From contig CACLXG010000002.1 of NCBI GenBank assembly GCA_902610815.1, forward strand, positions 91,727 through 155,726: 64,000 nucleotides of DNA, read 5' to 3'. Under the pieces are notes generated by a model. That model saw only the letters and a list, made by a program, of their open reading frames with translations, was not told the origin of the DNA and searched no databases. This DNA comes from an uncultured Candidatus Actinomarina sp. GTDB taxonomy: Bacteria > Actinomycetota > Acidimicrobiia > Actinomarinales > Actinomarinaceae. Below, piece after piece: positions 1-8,504 of this stretch. The position numbers and the translations under genes are program-made. Every line of letters begins with the position of its first letter. Positions within the stretch are counted from its first letter, which is position 1.

Positions 1-63
1 TTTAAATGATTAATTATTTTCTTTTGATGGTTTAAAAATTAAATTTATTATTATTTTTAGTGT

Positions 64-948
64 ATGAAATCAGCAATAGTGGCTCTTACAAGAGGCTATC
101 CATCTAATAAGGATTTATATTCAGATTTAATAAAAAGAAATCTTTCTATTTATGAAAGAATTATAAAATTAACCGCTGATGAAATTGATTTAGTATTGTT
201 TCATGAGGGGAATATCTCCTCTGAAGATCAAAAATATATAAGTTCAAATTATCCAAGTAAAATTATCTTTAAAGATGTGTCCAAGCACTTTCGAAACATC
301 GACATAGACCTCGAAGGAGAAAATAAATTTAACTTAGGTTATAGACAAATGTGTAGATTCAATATGTTTCACATTTGGGATGAAGTATCAAATTATGATT
401 ATATTTTTAGAATTGATGAAGATGTTGAGATACTTGATTGTGACCCAAACCTGTTTAGCTACATGAAAAAAAAGGGTATCAAGTATATGACCGGAAGATT
501 TACAAAGGAAACTCATAGGTTGACTAACGAAACTTTGCCTTACTACCTTTTAAGCAATAGTGATTTAAACGTAAAAAAAATATACAATCACAGAAACCCT
601 TACACAAATTTGTACGCAAGCAGTGTTAAATTTTGGTTGAATAATGATGTACAAGAGATCTTAAAACTTATATCTTTAGCAGACGATCAGATCCGATATA
701 GATGGGGTGACCATACAGTTCAGGGATTAATACTTAATCACAAAAAAGTTAAAATAAATCTTTTTCCAAAACTAGAATACAAACACCTATCTCATGAATT
801 GATAATAAAAAATAACTTCATTAGAAATATTTTTATTAATTCCAAAATTAACCCTATTTATACAAATGATGGAATTTTTGGCAGGATAAAATCTAGATTA
901 AGAGGAAAATTTAAATCAACTAATCAATTTGATTTTGAGAATCATTAG
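64..948 (+). CDS. putative glycosyltransferase, GT15-like
   Basis: This 294-aa soluble protein has no signal peptide. It contains a YRQMCRF segment (about residues 94-100) followed by an acidic RIDEDVE motif (about 117-123). That order resembles the KRE2/MNT1 (GT15) mannosyltransferases, where a YKMCRF-type motif precedes the metal and nucleotide-sugar binding acidic motif. A role in surface glycan synthesis is inferred from this pattern and from the neighbouring glycosyltransferases. It lies convergent to the next three genes. Family assignment is by motif only and donor and acceptor cannot be named. Very AT-rich codons are typical of this part of the window. Confidence 0.6.
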   Translation: MKSAIVALTRGYPSNKDLYSDLIKRNLSIYERIIKLTADEIDLVLFHEGNISSEDQKYISSNYPSKIIFKDVSKHFRNIDIDLEGENKFNLGYRQMCRFNMFHIWDEVSNYDYIFRIDEDVEILDCDPNLFSYMKKKGIKYMTGRFTKETHRLTNETLPYYLLSNSDLNVKKIYNHRNPYTNLYASSVKFWLNNDVQEILKLISLADDQIRYRWGDHTVQGLILNHKKVKINLFPKLEYKHLSHELIIKNNFIRNIFINSKINPIYTNDGIFGRIKSRLRGKFKSTNQFDFENH

Positions 949-1032
949 GTTGTTTCTTCAAGTTAAAAAAAACAAATATTTTTTTACTTTTTAATACTCA
1001 CTATTGAAAATTAATTACGTTTTTTAATATAT

Positions 1033-1947
1033 TTAAAGACTTAATAGCTTATCTTTTATTAATTTTTTCCAATAATCAAAATATATATATTTATTATTTT
1101 TTAATTTCATATAATTATTTTTGTAAAATTTGTTCAAAGACTCTTTGCTCAGATTATCTAGATCTCCCCAATCATCAAGAATTAAAATAGGGATATCAAA
1201 CTTTTCAAAATTTAAAACTAAGTTATTTTTCTTAACAACAGGGATAGACCCCATCATTAAAGTTTCCCAAAACCTATGAGTGTCCAGCCCATTTCCTTCA
1301 GGGCATAAATTAAATTTATGTTCAGAGATCGTATCTAAATATTTAACGTGATTTGAGTATCTTAAAAAATTAATATTTTCATTTTTACTTATAATTTCAA
1401 GAATTTTTTTTCTCTCATTATTGGTGTTTGGGTTAAATCCACATAAAATTAATTTATTTTTAAATTCATGGGAACTTTTTTTTAAAGCCCTATCAAAATT
1501 TTTTAATTTCCCATTCATAAAATAACTTCTATTTTCTAGTCCTATTGGAATAGGAAAAATATTATTTGTTTTTGTAAAGTCAATATTTAAATTTTGTGAG
1601 AATACTAACAAATTTTCATTTTTAAAATGTTTTATATGTTTCTCTTCAAAAGAAAAATCTGAATTATGAAATATTAGAGAAATTTTTTTATCAATTTTAT
1701 CCAAATATTTAGAAACAAATTGTTCTAGATAATCAGTTTTTACAAATATAATGTCTCCGTCTTTTATTTTTAAAATTTCAATGTTTTTTCTTTCATCATA
1801 AATATGATCACTTAGCTGTCTAAAAGTATCCCCGGATATATATGGGTAGCTTGATAAATTAACAAATTTTCTTAGTTTTGATAAATAGATATTTTTTAAT
1901 TCTTGTTTAAATCTTTTAATCAATCTTTTTATTAATTTATTAAACAT
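1033..1947 (-). CDS. exostosin-like glycosyltransferase
   Basis: This 304-aa protein has a basic N-terminus and a C-terminal block, FNLCPEGNGLDTHRFWE (about residues 213-229), followed by GSIPVV. That block is the signature of exostosin/RXYLT1-type GT-B glycosyltransferases, in which the Glu binds the nucleotide sugar. Its start codon shares a base with the stop of the gene at 1947-2786, so the two are probably translationally coupled. A role in cell-surface polysaccharide synthesis is inferred. The acceptor is unknown. Confidence 0.65.
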   Translation of the reverse strand: MFNKLIKRLIKRFKQELKNIYLSKLRKFVNLSSYPYISGDTFRQLSDHIYDERKNIEILKIKDGDIIFVKTDYLEQFVSKYLDKIDKKISLIFHNSDFSFEEKHIKHFKNENLLVFSQNLNIDFTKTNNIFPIPIGLENRSYFMNGKLKNFDRALKKSSHEFKNKLILCGFNPNTNNERKKILEIISKNENINFLRYSNHVKYLDTISEHKFNLCPEGNGLDTHRFWETLMMGSIPVVKKNNLVLNFEKFDIPILILDDWGDLDNLSKESLNKFYKNNYMKLKNNKYIYFDYWKKLIKDKLLSL

Positions 1948-2786
1948 TAAAAACCTTTAGGTAAATATTTATCTAAATTTTTACTATGTATGTGCAAATT
2001 AGCTAGTTCAAAATTCTCCTTATTAAATCTTACAAAAGGTCTTTTTTTGAACTTAACACTTGCTGAACCTTTTAGTAAAAACCTTCCAACAAATGAATCT
2101 TCATGAATTATATTTTTAGAAAGTAGCGTTTTAGATGCTCCACTTAAATACTGACCATAAGTTCCTGAATCAAAAAGTATTTTGTTTTTATTATTAATAT
2201 TAGGAATGCTTGGCAATATATTAAACAATTCTCTGTTTTCCATGTAAACAATATTTAAAAGCATCATCTCATTTAGCTTTTTAGAGTCATTAAATTTTTT
2301 TTCATATTTTTCCGGATTTTTCAAAATTTCATAAATTTTTTCACATATCAATTGATAATTTTCTATATTTTTTGTAAAGGAGTAGCTAAAAATTAAATCC
2401 AATTCAGTTATTGAAGTTATATTAAATTTTTCACAATCAAAGTAATTTTTTAATTGATTGTAAGATTTATAAATCATTACGTCTACATCAAAATGGATAA
2501 AGTTATCGTAACCAAAAAACTTTACAACATCTAACAGATAAAATATCCTAAGAAGAGAGGTTGTCCAAAGAGGATTTGTTTCGTCTCTAAAATAATTTAT
2601 TTCTTTAACTTTTTTTGTTAGTTCGGATTCAATATTCTCAAAAGTTATATTTTTCACATTTGGTAAATGATTACCCTCATCAGAACATAAAACAATATTG
2701 GCTTCTGGATCAGTACTTTCAACACTGTTTATACTCACTTTTGCATAACTTGGCAATTTACCGGAGTAAATATAAATGTAATTCAC
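1947..2786 (-). CDS. GT-A fold glycosyltransferase
   Basis: This 279-aa protein starts MNYIYIYSG and carries FDVDVMIY (about residues 98-105), a DxD-type motif that coordinates the metal and nucleotide sugar in GT-A enzymes. A preceding LLRIFYLLDVVKFFGY helix matches capsular-polysaccharide glycosyltransferases. It is directly upstream of, and joined to, the exostosin-like gene, so both probably act on the same glycan. No membrane segment is visible. The specific sugar is not predictable. Confidence 0.6.
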   Translation of the reverse strand: MNYIYIYSGKLPSYAKVSINSVESTDPEANIVLCSDEGNHLPNVKNITFENIESELTKKVKEINYFRDETNPLWTTSLLRIFYLLDVVKFFGYDNFIHFDVDVMIYKSYNQLKNYFDCEKFNITSITELDLIFSYSFTKNIENYQLICEKIYEILKNPEKYEKKFNDSKKLNEMMLLNIVYMENRELFNILPSIPNINNKNKILFDSGTYGQYLSGASKTLLSKNIIHEDSFVGRFLLKGSASVKFKKRPFVRFNKENFELANLHIHSKNLDKYLPKGF

Positions 2787-2886
2787 AATTTAATAATAGT
2801 TATATGAAACAGAATTGGATTATATTTATATCGAGTTAGTGTTTCTCTCATATTTTGGCTTGCAATAAGAATCACCATCTTCATAG

Positions 2887-3585
2887 CTATTTATGAAAGT
2901 AAATCTTTAGTAATCTGATGAATGATTCAAAAATAATATTCAAACTCATTTTTGATTTTCCAATCTGTCTGTCAACAAACGTTATTGGATATTCGACAAT
3001 TTTATAATTATCTTTATTGATTCTATGAATTATTTCGACAAGGAAAGAATAGCCATTAGACTCTATATTCTGAAAATCAATACTATTAATTAAATTTTTG
3101 GAATATATTCTAAACCCAGTAGTTAAGTCGTTAATATTTGAATTTGTAATATTTTTTGCAAACACATTTGCATACTTTGATAGAAATTTTCTATAAAGTC
3201 CCCAACCAATAATATTGCCTCCATTTACGTACCTGCTACCAATCACCATGTCGTAGCTTTTTGATAGTTCACACATAGGTAGCAAATCTTCAATTCTATG
3301 TGAAAAGTCAGAATCCATCTGTATTATATATTCATAATTTTTTTCAATTCCATATTTAAAACCATCAACAACAGAATTTCCATAGCCCCTGTTTTTTGTT
3401 CTTAAAATTGCAAATAAATTTTCCCCATAACTTTTGTGTTTTTCAACTATACGAAATGTTTTGTCTGGAGAATTATCATCAACTACTAGTATATGAAAAT
3501 CATATTGAATAAGTTTGTTAACTAGGTTCTCAATATTGCCAGCTTCATTATACGTAGGAATTACTATCAAATAGTTATTAGACAT
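2887..3585 (-). CDS. GT2 polyprenyl-phosphate mannosyl/glucosyltransferase (DPM1-like)
   Basis: At 232 aa this is the usual length of a soluble DPM1-type enzyme. Motifs in order are VIPTYNEAGNI at the N-terminus, VVDDNSPDKT (nucleotide binding), QMDSDFSH (the DxD equivalent) and a C-terminal FVDRQIGKSKM. These match dolichol- or polyprenol-phosphate mannose synthases, which load a sugar from GDP-mannose onto a lipid carrier for GT-C enzymes such as the one at 11614-13161. There is no C-terminal membrane anchor. It is the last gene before the tRNA-derived repeat at 3664. Confidence 0.8.
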   Translation of the reverse strand: MSNNYLIVIPTYNEAGNIENLVNKLIQYDFHILVVDDNSPDKTFRIVEKHKSYGENLFAILRTKNRGYGNSVVDGFKYGIEKNYEYIIQMDSDFSHRIEDLLPMCELSKSYDMVIGSRYVNGGNIIGWGLYRKFLSKYANVFAKNITNSNINDLTTGFRIYSKNLINSIDFQNIESNGYSFLVEIIHRINKDNYKIVEYPITFVDRQIGKSKMSLNIIFESFIRLLKIYFHK

Positions 3586-3663
3586 TTTCTAACATTAAAT
3601 ATAAAAATATTGTAATTCAATGTAAAATGAAACAATTTTTAAGTATTAAGATCAAAATTTTAA

Positions 3664-3736
3664 AAAAACCCTTGTGGGCGCTACAGGATTTGAACCTGTG
3701 ACTTCTTCCTTGTAAGGGAAGAACGATTAAATACTA
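3664..3736 (-). repeat. tRNA-Val 3' fragment A (attachment-site scar)
   Basis: Positions 3664-3721 match 8494-8551 base for base. That is the 3' half of the intact tRNA-Val (anticodon arm, variable loop, T arm, acceptor 3' strand) plus 11 bp beyond it. The 5' half is missing, so this cannot be a functional tRNA. Bases 3721-3736 continue in identity with fragment B rather than with the tRNA, as expected for an element's own attachment arm. The rest of the 308-bp gap (3586-3893) holds degenerate ATCAGA/ACCAGA motifs (about 3742-3815) and the 19-bp repeat at 3840; no gene is visible. Confidence 0.85.
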
Positions 3737-3839
3737 TTGAGTATCAGAGAGGATCAATTTAAACCATCAATAAACATAAGGCTTGTACTAGTCAGTACCA
3801 GAAGCTACCAGGTTTTGTCATATGTTTTGGAACAGAATG

Positions 3840-3858
3840 GGCGTCATTTGGGCGTCAA
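3840..3858 (+). repeat. 19-bp direct repeat flanking the small cassette gene, copy 1
   Basis: The sequence ggcgtcatttgggcgtcaa is identical at 3840-3858 and 4319-4337 in the same orientation, and itself contains two GGCGTCA half-units. The two copies bracket the 111-aa gene at 3894-4229. Read on the minus strand it gives Asp-Ala-Gln-Met-Thr-Pro in one frame. I recall similar wording in tails of tyrosine recombinases, but stop codons close the frame here, so it is at most a relic. It could equally be a recombinase arm site. Confidence 0.7.
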
Positions 3859-3893
3859 TTATTCGATATTATAAATTTAAATCGGAAAGTTGA

Positions 3894-4229
3894 CTATTCT
3901 GAATCTTCGTTAGGCACAACTCTTCCAGCATATAAATATACTGAATCTACAAAGGCTTTATCTCCCTGTGGTACAAATCCAGAATTGAGTAAGTCATTTA
4001 GATGTGATTTGTTGTAAGTTACACCAAAGATAATACCTGTAATAAATACCGCACCAGGCACGATAGCATTAGAAACTATGTTTATACCAAAAACTATTGC
4101 TGCCCATTTCCAATCACTTCTAAAAAGTGGTGGGAAAGGTCCCCAAAACACCATTGTCCAACTGAATCCTGTAGCCGATTGTTTTACTTCATTCGTGCTT
4201 TTGTTTAATAAACTTACTGGTTGTGCCAT
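3894..4229 (-). CDS. small membrane protein, DUF2628/HrgC-like
   Basis: This 111-aa protein contains GFSWTMVFWGPFPPLFRSDW (residues 21-40) followed by two hydrophobic segments (about 42-55 and 57-70). That arrangement resembles small HrgC/DUF2628-type membrane proteins, often seen in accessory DNA; their function is not established. It is the only gene of a roughly 0.7-kb cassette bounded by tRNA-Val fragments A and B and by the 19-bp repeats. The 306-bp gap to its right (4230-4535) holds the second 19-bp repeat, fragment B and ATCAG motifs. Its isolation between attachment scars marks it as mobile cargo. Confidence 0.65.
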   Translation of the reverse strand: MAQPVSLLNKSTNEVKQSATGFSWTMVFWGPFPPLFRSDWKWAAIVFGINIVSNAIVPGAVFITGIIFGVTYNKSHLNDLLNSGFVPQGDKAFVDSVYLYAGRVVPNEDSE

Positions 4230-4318
4230 ATTTATTTATACCAAAATTCAGATCTATTTGCATTATAAATATTTAAAAATAAACATAATGTAGTTGAATT
4301 ATTAATCCTTCCCAAAAA

Positions 4319-4337
4319 GGCGTCATTTGGGCGTCAA
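4319..4337 (+). repeat. 19-bp direct repeat flanking the small cassette gene, copy 2
   Basis: Exact copy of 3840-3858 in the same orientation, 27 bp left of tRNA-Val fragment B. Together the two copies frame the 111-aa gene, which suggests they belong to the cassette and were not generated by the host locus. Confidence 0.7.
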
Positions 4338-4364
4338 ACTTACTTATTTCTTACTGTATTACTG

Positions 4365-4437
4365 AAAAACCCTTGTGGGCGCTACAGGATTTGAACCTGT
4401 GACTTCTTCCTTGTAAGGAAAGAACGATTAAATACTA
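4365..4437 (-). repeat. tRNA-Val 3' fragment B (attachment-site scar)
   Basis: Positions 4365-4422 match the 3' half of the intact tRNA-Val and its trailer (8494-8551) with one substitution, at 4419 in the anticodon stem. Identity with the intact copy extends 3 bp further left (4362-4364). Identity with fragment A extends right through 4437. To the right (4440-4530) are further TATCAGA motifs like those beside fragment A. The geometry fits the displaced tRNA end left when a cassette carrying the subtilase gene inserted at the tRNA. Confidence 0.85.
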
Positions 4438-4535
4438 GAGATTATCAGAGAGTATCAAATTATAGCGTCAATGAACTTAAGCTCTTTCAAAAAGATATCA
4501 GAAGTTATCAGAGAATGTCTACAGTTTTAGAAAAT

Positions 4536-7500
4536 TTAAGGACCTTGATAAGGTGGTGTGAACTCAAAACCTCCCCCTTGCCCAGAGCTTGTTACATAAA
4601 ACTTTCCAGAACCAGGTTGATAATATCCAGACCAATTTCCTAACCAAGAAGCAGAGTTGTTTTCAGCCCAAAAATAAGCCTGAGTTTTACCACCACCAGT
4701 TTGATTAACAAGACCAACACAATTCTGAGCACATTGAAAACCAGTTGTCAATACTTGGCAATTACTTACATCTAATGTTGCGAAAATATATAGTTCATTA
4801 TCTGGTGGAGCTGGAAAAGTTATCCCAACACAGCTTGCAGTTGTAGTAGTAGTTGTTGAAGTTGTTGTAGTTGTAGTTGTAGTTGTAGTTGTAGTTGTAG
4901 TAGTAGTTGTAGTAGTACTACTTGGAATAGTTGTAGTAGTACTACTTGGAATAGTTGTAGTTGTAGTTGTAGTTGTAGTAGTAGGTGCTGCAGGAGGTGT
5001 ATAGTTTGATGGGTTATTGCTTATAAGACATTCGTTTCCAACGTCTGTTACTGGACGATAATAAGGGCTACTTTGACCAATAGTAACTGAACCCCAAGTA
5101 GTATTTTCATATAATGTAGTGAAATAATCTCTGACTTCTGTCCTGAAAGTTAAGACATCCCCAGAAGAATATCCTCTCATTAAGTATGTAAATCCTGTTC
5201 CGCCTCCACCCTGCGCCTCACTAACTAGTGAATTATTAATATAGGTTGCAAACTTTATCGTCGTATCTCCACCAACTTCAACATAGAAACACACATCTGT
5301 ATCATTTACCCACCATATTCTTGTGTCTGCCAAATAAGGATCTTGCAACTGAATAGTAGTAGTTGTACTAGGAACGGTTGTTGTAGTTGTAGTTGAAGAA
5401 GTCACACATTCACCAAGTTCAATATCGTATTCAAGGCATGTTGGCGGAAGATAAGGAGCCTGAAACGTTCCGATATTATTTGCATAAAAAAGATTACTTT
5501 CAGGAATATAATATCCACTCCAATTGCTTAGATAGTTCTGGTAAGATATCCAAGCATACCTAACAGTCCCGTCGAAACCATAACCTTTATTTGCACCATA
5601 AACACCGCAATTACTTCTTCTGCATTCAAAACCTGTTGTCACAATACTGCAATCTTCAACACTTATTGTTGCATAGATATAAAGACCATTATCTGGAGGT
5701 TCTGTCAAGTTTATATCGCTACAATCCCCCTCAACTTCTGTATTTGGAAGAGTTACTCCAGGAGCCAGTGTAGAAGTAGTTGAACTTGAAGTAGTTGAAC
5801 TTGAAGTAGTTGAACTTGAAGTAGTTGAACTTGATGTAGTTGAACTTGATGTAGTTGAACTTGAAGTAGTTGAACTTGAAGTAGTTGAACTTGATGTAGT
5901 TGAACTTGATGTAGTTGAACTTGAAGTAGTTGAACTTGAAGTAGTTGTAATTCCTATATTACTTAATACATTTCTAAGGAAACCAGGAATGGTAATAGAA
6001 TTCATTAGTTGACTACTAAAATTAGTTCCATCGCTAGCTGTAATTTGTACTATGATTTCATCATTACTTGAATATTCAGAAATGTCGTACTCTATTGAAT
6101 TAATCCCATACTCAACAATAAAGACATCTTCTTCTATAGAGTTATAAATTTTTACAGTATAGTTTTTGACTTCTTTGTTATCGGTAGCATTATTCCAAGA
6201 AATATATAAGATATCATCTTCAATTTCTAAATTAATTAGAGGTTCTCCTATCCAAAAAGGCGGTTGAAAATCAAGTGAGGCTATTAAGAAACTACTTAAG
6301 TTTTGATCTTCATCAACTGCATTTATTTTTACTGAAATAAATCCATCTACCTCTACATTCTCTAGGTTGAATTCATACTCATTTATAGTATCTAATAATT
6401 CAACGTAGTGAATCTGTTTGTTATCAGCAAAAATACGAAGAGAGTATTTATCTATCTTCTTATTATCTTCAGCTTCTCCCCAATTAATAATTAGTAAATT
6501 TTCATTAACATTTAAAGCTATATTTGTTTCATCAATCCAGATTGGAGGGATGGTATCTTTAGCTTCGACTACTTTTGTACAACATATAATTTCATTATCT
6601 TCATTGTCTACAACGTAGATTATGAAAGAATATTTCACACTGTCTGGTAAATCATTTAGAATAAATGAATTTTCAGTAGTTGTTATTTCTCCTGAAATAT
6701 GTTCATTGTTAACTGAGTTATACGCTAATCTGTATTCTTTAATTCCTGAAACATCTGTAAACTCTGGCCAAGATATTTCTATAGAACTTGAAGTCTGCTC
6801 AACAATTGTTATAAATGGATCACCGATTGAAACTGGAGGTGATATATCCGGAACTACAAATTCAGATATTAATGCTTCACTTATATTTCCAAATTCATCA
6901 ATAGCTGAAAATTTTAATAAGATTACGTCTAATTCATTATATTTTTCAAGTGAGTAATAGTATTCCTTGATTTCAGAGTTGAACCTGTAAGTTTCGGAAT
7001 TTATTTCAAGAAGATACTCGCTTATTTCATTTTGATCAAGCGCTGTGGGAAAGTTAATTCTTAATATTTTGTCTGCATATGTAAATAATAATTCAGAGTC
7101 ATTGTTCCAAACGGGAGCAGTTAAGTCTAATTTAAAGCTTTTTGTAATTGGATTAGACAAGTTTCCAAAAACGTTTTTTGCATTCATCTCTATTTTGTAA
7201 TCACCATCTTCTAAATTTTGATATATATAACTGAATTGATTATTTGAAAAAGTATGATAATTTATTTCATTTTCAGGTCCTGTTTTTGTAATTGAAAGAT
7301 TAAATCCATCTATTCCATTACAGTCATCAGCAAATGGCCAATGAATGTGGAGATCTCTTTCCTGGAATGAGGTATCGATCTTATCTTCTGTAAACCACGG
7401 GATTTGTAAACGTCCTTCATTTATTAAATCTGCAGCAGCCTTTATCTGAATTAATCCATAACCATAGTTTGGATCCCAACCTTTTTCTCCAAGATCTAAA

Positions 7501-8429
7501 ACAGTACAAATAAGACCATCTTTTATTTCTTCAGTAGTTATATTTATGTCTATTTCTTTTAAAATTACAGCAGCAGCAGCAACTTGAGGAGATGAAAATG
7601 ATGTACCAACAGCATTTCCAATTTGAGTTGCAACTATACCTGGTGCAACAAAATCTAGTGCCTGGCCACTATTAGAAAAACCGACTTTAGTAAGCTCTCT
7701 ATCAAATCCAGTATCAGTTTTTCTAGCTTCATCTATTGCTCCAACTGCAAATACTGAAGGATGGCTTGCGGGATATCCTACTATATTGTTATACGAATTG
7801 CCTGATGAGGCGACAATGGTTACTCCTTTTGAAAGAGCATAATTTATTGCCCAATCAATGTATGGTTTACTACATGCAGGGTATGGTTCTGAACACCTAG
7901 TTCCGAGTGACATATTAATAACATCAGCACCATTATCTGCTGCATATAATATGCCATAAAATATTGCCGTCCAACTACAGAGGCCATTATCATAACAAAC
8001 TTTAATAGGCATTATATTTACACCACTTGCAACACCCTCTCCAAATACCCCTCCTTTACAACCGGCAATTATTAATGCCACTTTTGTTCCATGTCCATTA
8101 GTGTCTCTCGCAGCTCCGTAACCAATTTCATTTGATATAGCGTTATACTCATTTACTAAATTTACACATTCCAAATCTGAGACTTTTGTGACACCACTAT
8201 CTAAAACTGCAACAGTTAAGGCTTTATTCGATGAAAAGGAAAAATCTTGCACATTGTCTACAACATCAAGATGCCAAACATTTCGGGCGTTTCTTTCGAA
8301 AATTCTGTAAATTTCTACTTCTGAGTTTTCTTCAACAGGTGGTAAGTTACCTTCATATTCATTTGCAAATACACTCTCTGATGATGAAATTAATAATATA
8401 AAAATTAGAAAAAATAACTTCTTCATCAT
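4536..8429 (-). CDS. secreted subtilisin-like serine protease with Thr/Ser-rich linkers and duplicated C-terminal domain
   Basis: This is a 1297-aa exported protein. It has a signal peptide (residues 1-22, cut after VFA) and an S8 peptidase domain with the full triad: D77 (VLDSGV), H113 (NGHGT), S277 (GTSFSSP) and oxyanion N211. From about 340 to 820 follow fibronectin-III-like beta repeats with recurring PPxWI junctions. Then come a TTSSS repeat stalk (about 828-883), a Cys-containing domain (about 901-991), a Thr linker, a beta-rich domain (about 1028-1136), a poly-Thr linker, and a second copy of the Cys-containing domain (about 1200-1297). Both copies share PPDN.LYI.AT, TTGF.C and NWSGYY. 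No sorting signal is visible. It fills the cassette between tRNA-Val and fragment B, so it is probably acquired cargo acting outside the cell. Confidence 0.9.
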   Translation of the reverse strand: MMKKLFFLIFILLISSSESVFANEYEGNLPPVEENSEVEIYRIFERNARNVWHLDVVDNVQDFSFSSNKALTVAVLDSGVTKVSDLECVNLVNEYNAISNEIGYGAARDTNGHGTKVALIIAGCKGGVFGEGVASGVNIMPIKVCYDNGLCSWTAIFYGILYAADNGADVINMSLGTRCSEPYPACSKPYIDWAINYALSKGVTIVASSGNSYNNIVGYPASHPSVFAVGAIDEARKTDTGFDRELTKVGFSNSGQALDFVAPGIVATQIGNAVGTSFSSPQVAAAAVILKEIDINITTEEIKDGLICTVLDLGEKGWDPNYGYGLIQIKAAADLINEGRLQIPWFTEDKIDTSFQERDLHIHWPFADDCNGIDGFNLSITKTGPENEINYHTFSNNQFSYIYQNLEDGDYKIEMNAKNVFGNLSNPITKSFKLDLTAPVWNNDSELLFTYADKILRINFPTALDQNEISEYLLEINSETYRFNSEIKEYYYSLEKYNELDVILLKFSAIDEFGNISEALISEFVVPDISPPVSIGDPFITIVEQTSSSIEISWPEFTDVSGIKEYRLAYNSVNNEHISGEITTTENSFILNDLPDSVKYSFIIYVVDNEDNEIICCTKVVEAKDTIPPIWIDETNIALNVNENLLIINWGEAEDNKKIDKYSLRIFADNKQIHYVELLDTINEYEFNLENVEVDGFISVKINAVDEDQNLSSFLIASLDFQPPFWIGEPLINLEIEDDILYISWNNATDNKEVKNYTVKIYNSIEEDVFIVEYGINSIEYDISEYSSNDEIIVQITASDGTNFSSQLMNSITIPGFLRNVLSNIGITTTSSSTTSSSTTSSSTTSSSTTSSSTTSSSTTSSSTTSSSTTSSSTTSSSTTSSSTTSTLAPGVTLPNTEVEGDCSDINLTEPPDNGLYIYATISVEDCSIVTTGFECRRSNCGVYGANKGYGFDGTVRYAWISYQNYLSNWSGYYIPESNLFYANNIGTFQAPYLPPTCLEYDIELGECVTSSTTTTTTVPSTTTTIQLQDPYLADTRIWWVNDTDVCFYVEVGGDTTIKFATYINNSLVSEAQGGGGTGFTYLMRGYSSGDVLTFRTEVRDYFTTLYENTTWGSVTIGQSSPYYRPVTDVGNECLISNNPSNYTPPAAPTTTTTTTTTTIPSSTTTTIPSSTTTTTTTTTTTTTTTTTTTSTTTTTTASCVGITFPAPPDNELYIFATLDVSNCQVLTTGFQCAQNCVGLVNQTGGGKTQAYFWAENNSASWLGNWSGYYQPGSGKFYVTSSGQGGGFEFTPPYQGP
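4842..4980 (-). repeat. poly-Thr low-complexity linker coding repeat
   Basis: On the minus strand this is mainly ACA/ACT-type codons giving runs of Thr, interrupted twice by Ile-Pro-Ser-Ser. The segment gtagtactacttggaatagt is present twice in tandem (from about 4912 and 4930). It encodes the last extracellular linker of the subtilase. Such triplet tracts change length by slippage. Confidence 0.8.
5782..5946 (-). repeat. 11 tandem 15-bp repeats encoding (TTSSS)n
   Basis: Eleven consecutive 15-bp units of gaacttgaagtagtt or gaacttgatgtagtt. The two types differ by a silent third-position change in a Thr codon. Their order, A-A-A-T-T-A-A-T-T-A-A, yields a 60-bp higher-order repeat: 5821-5880 and 5881-5940 are identical. 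The tract encodes a flexible Thr/Ser stalk in the subtilase and should be length-variable between strains. Confidence 0.92.
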
Positions 8430-8504
8430 AATTTTATTTTACATTTTGATTTTAAATGTGGGGTTTTTAGTATTTTTAACAGGTTGATTTCTGAAAAACC
8501 CTTG

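Noticed and set aside
3664..3736. A second functional tRNA gene at 3664 (and a third at 4365)
   Set aside because: Only the 3' half from the anticodon arm onward is present. The D arm and 5' acceptor strand are replaced by non-tRNA sequence, so no cloverleaf can form.
3781..3900. Integrase gene relic encoding DAQMTP
   Set aside because: The minus-strand frame is closed by stops within about 16 codons and no catalytic Arg/His/Tyr region is present. Kept only as a repeat observation.
4842..5946. CRISPR array
   Set aside because: The repeats are contiguous, lack spacers and lie in frame within a coding gene.
5591..6957. Plus-strand open frames opposite the subtilase gene
   Set aside because: They are shadows of the long minus-strand gene, with low-complexity or unlikely composition and no ribosome-binding sites.
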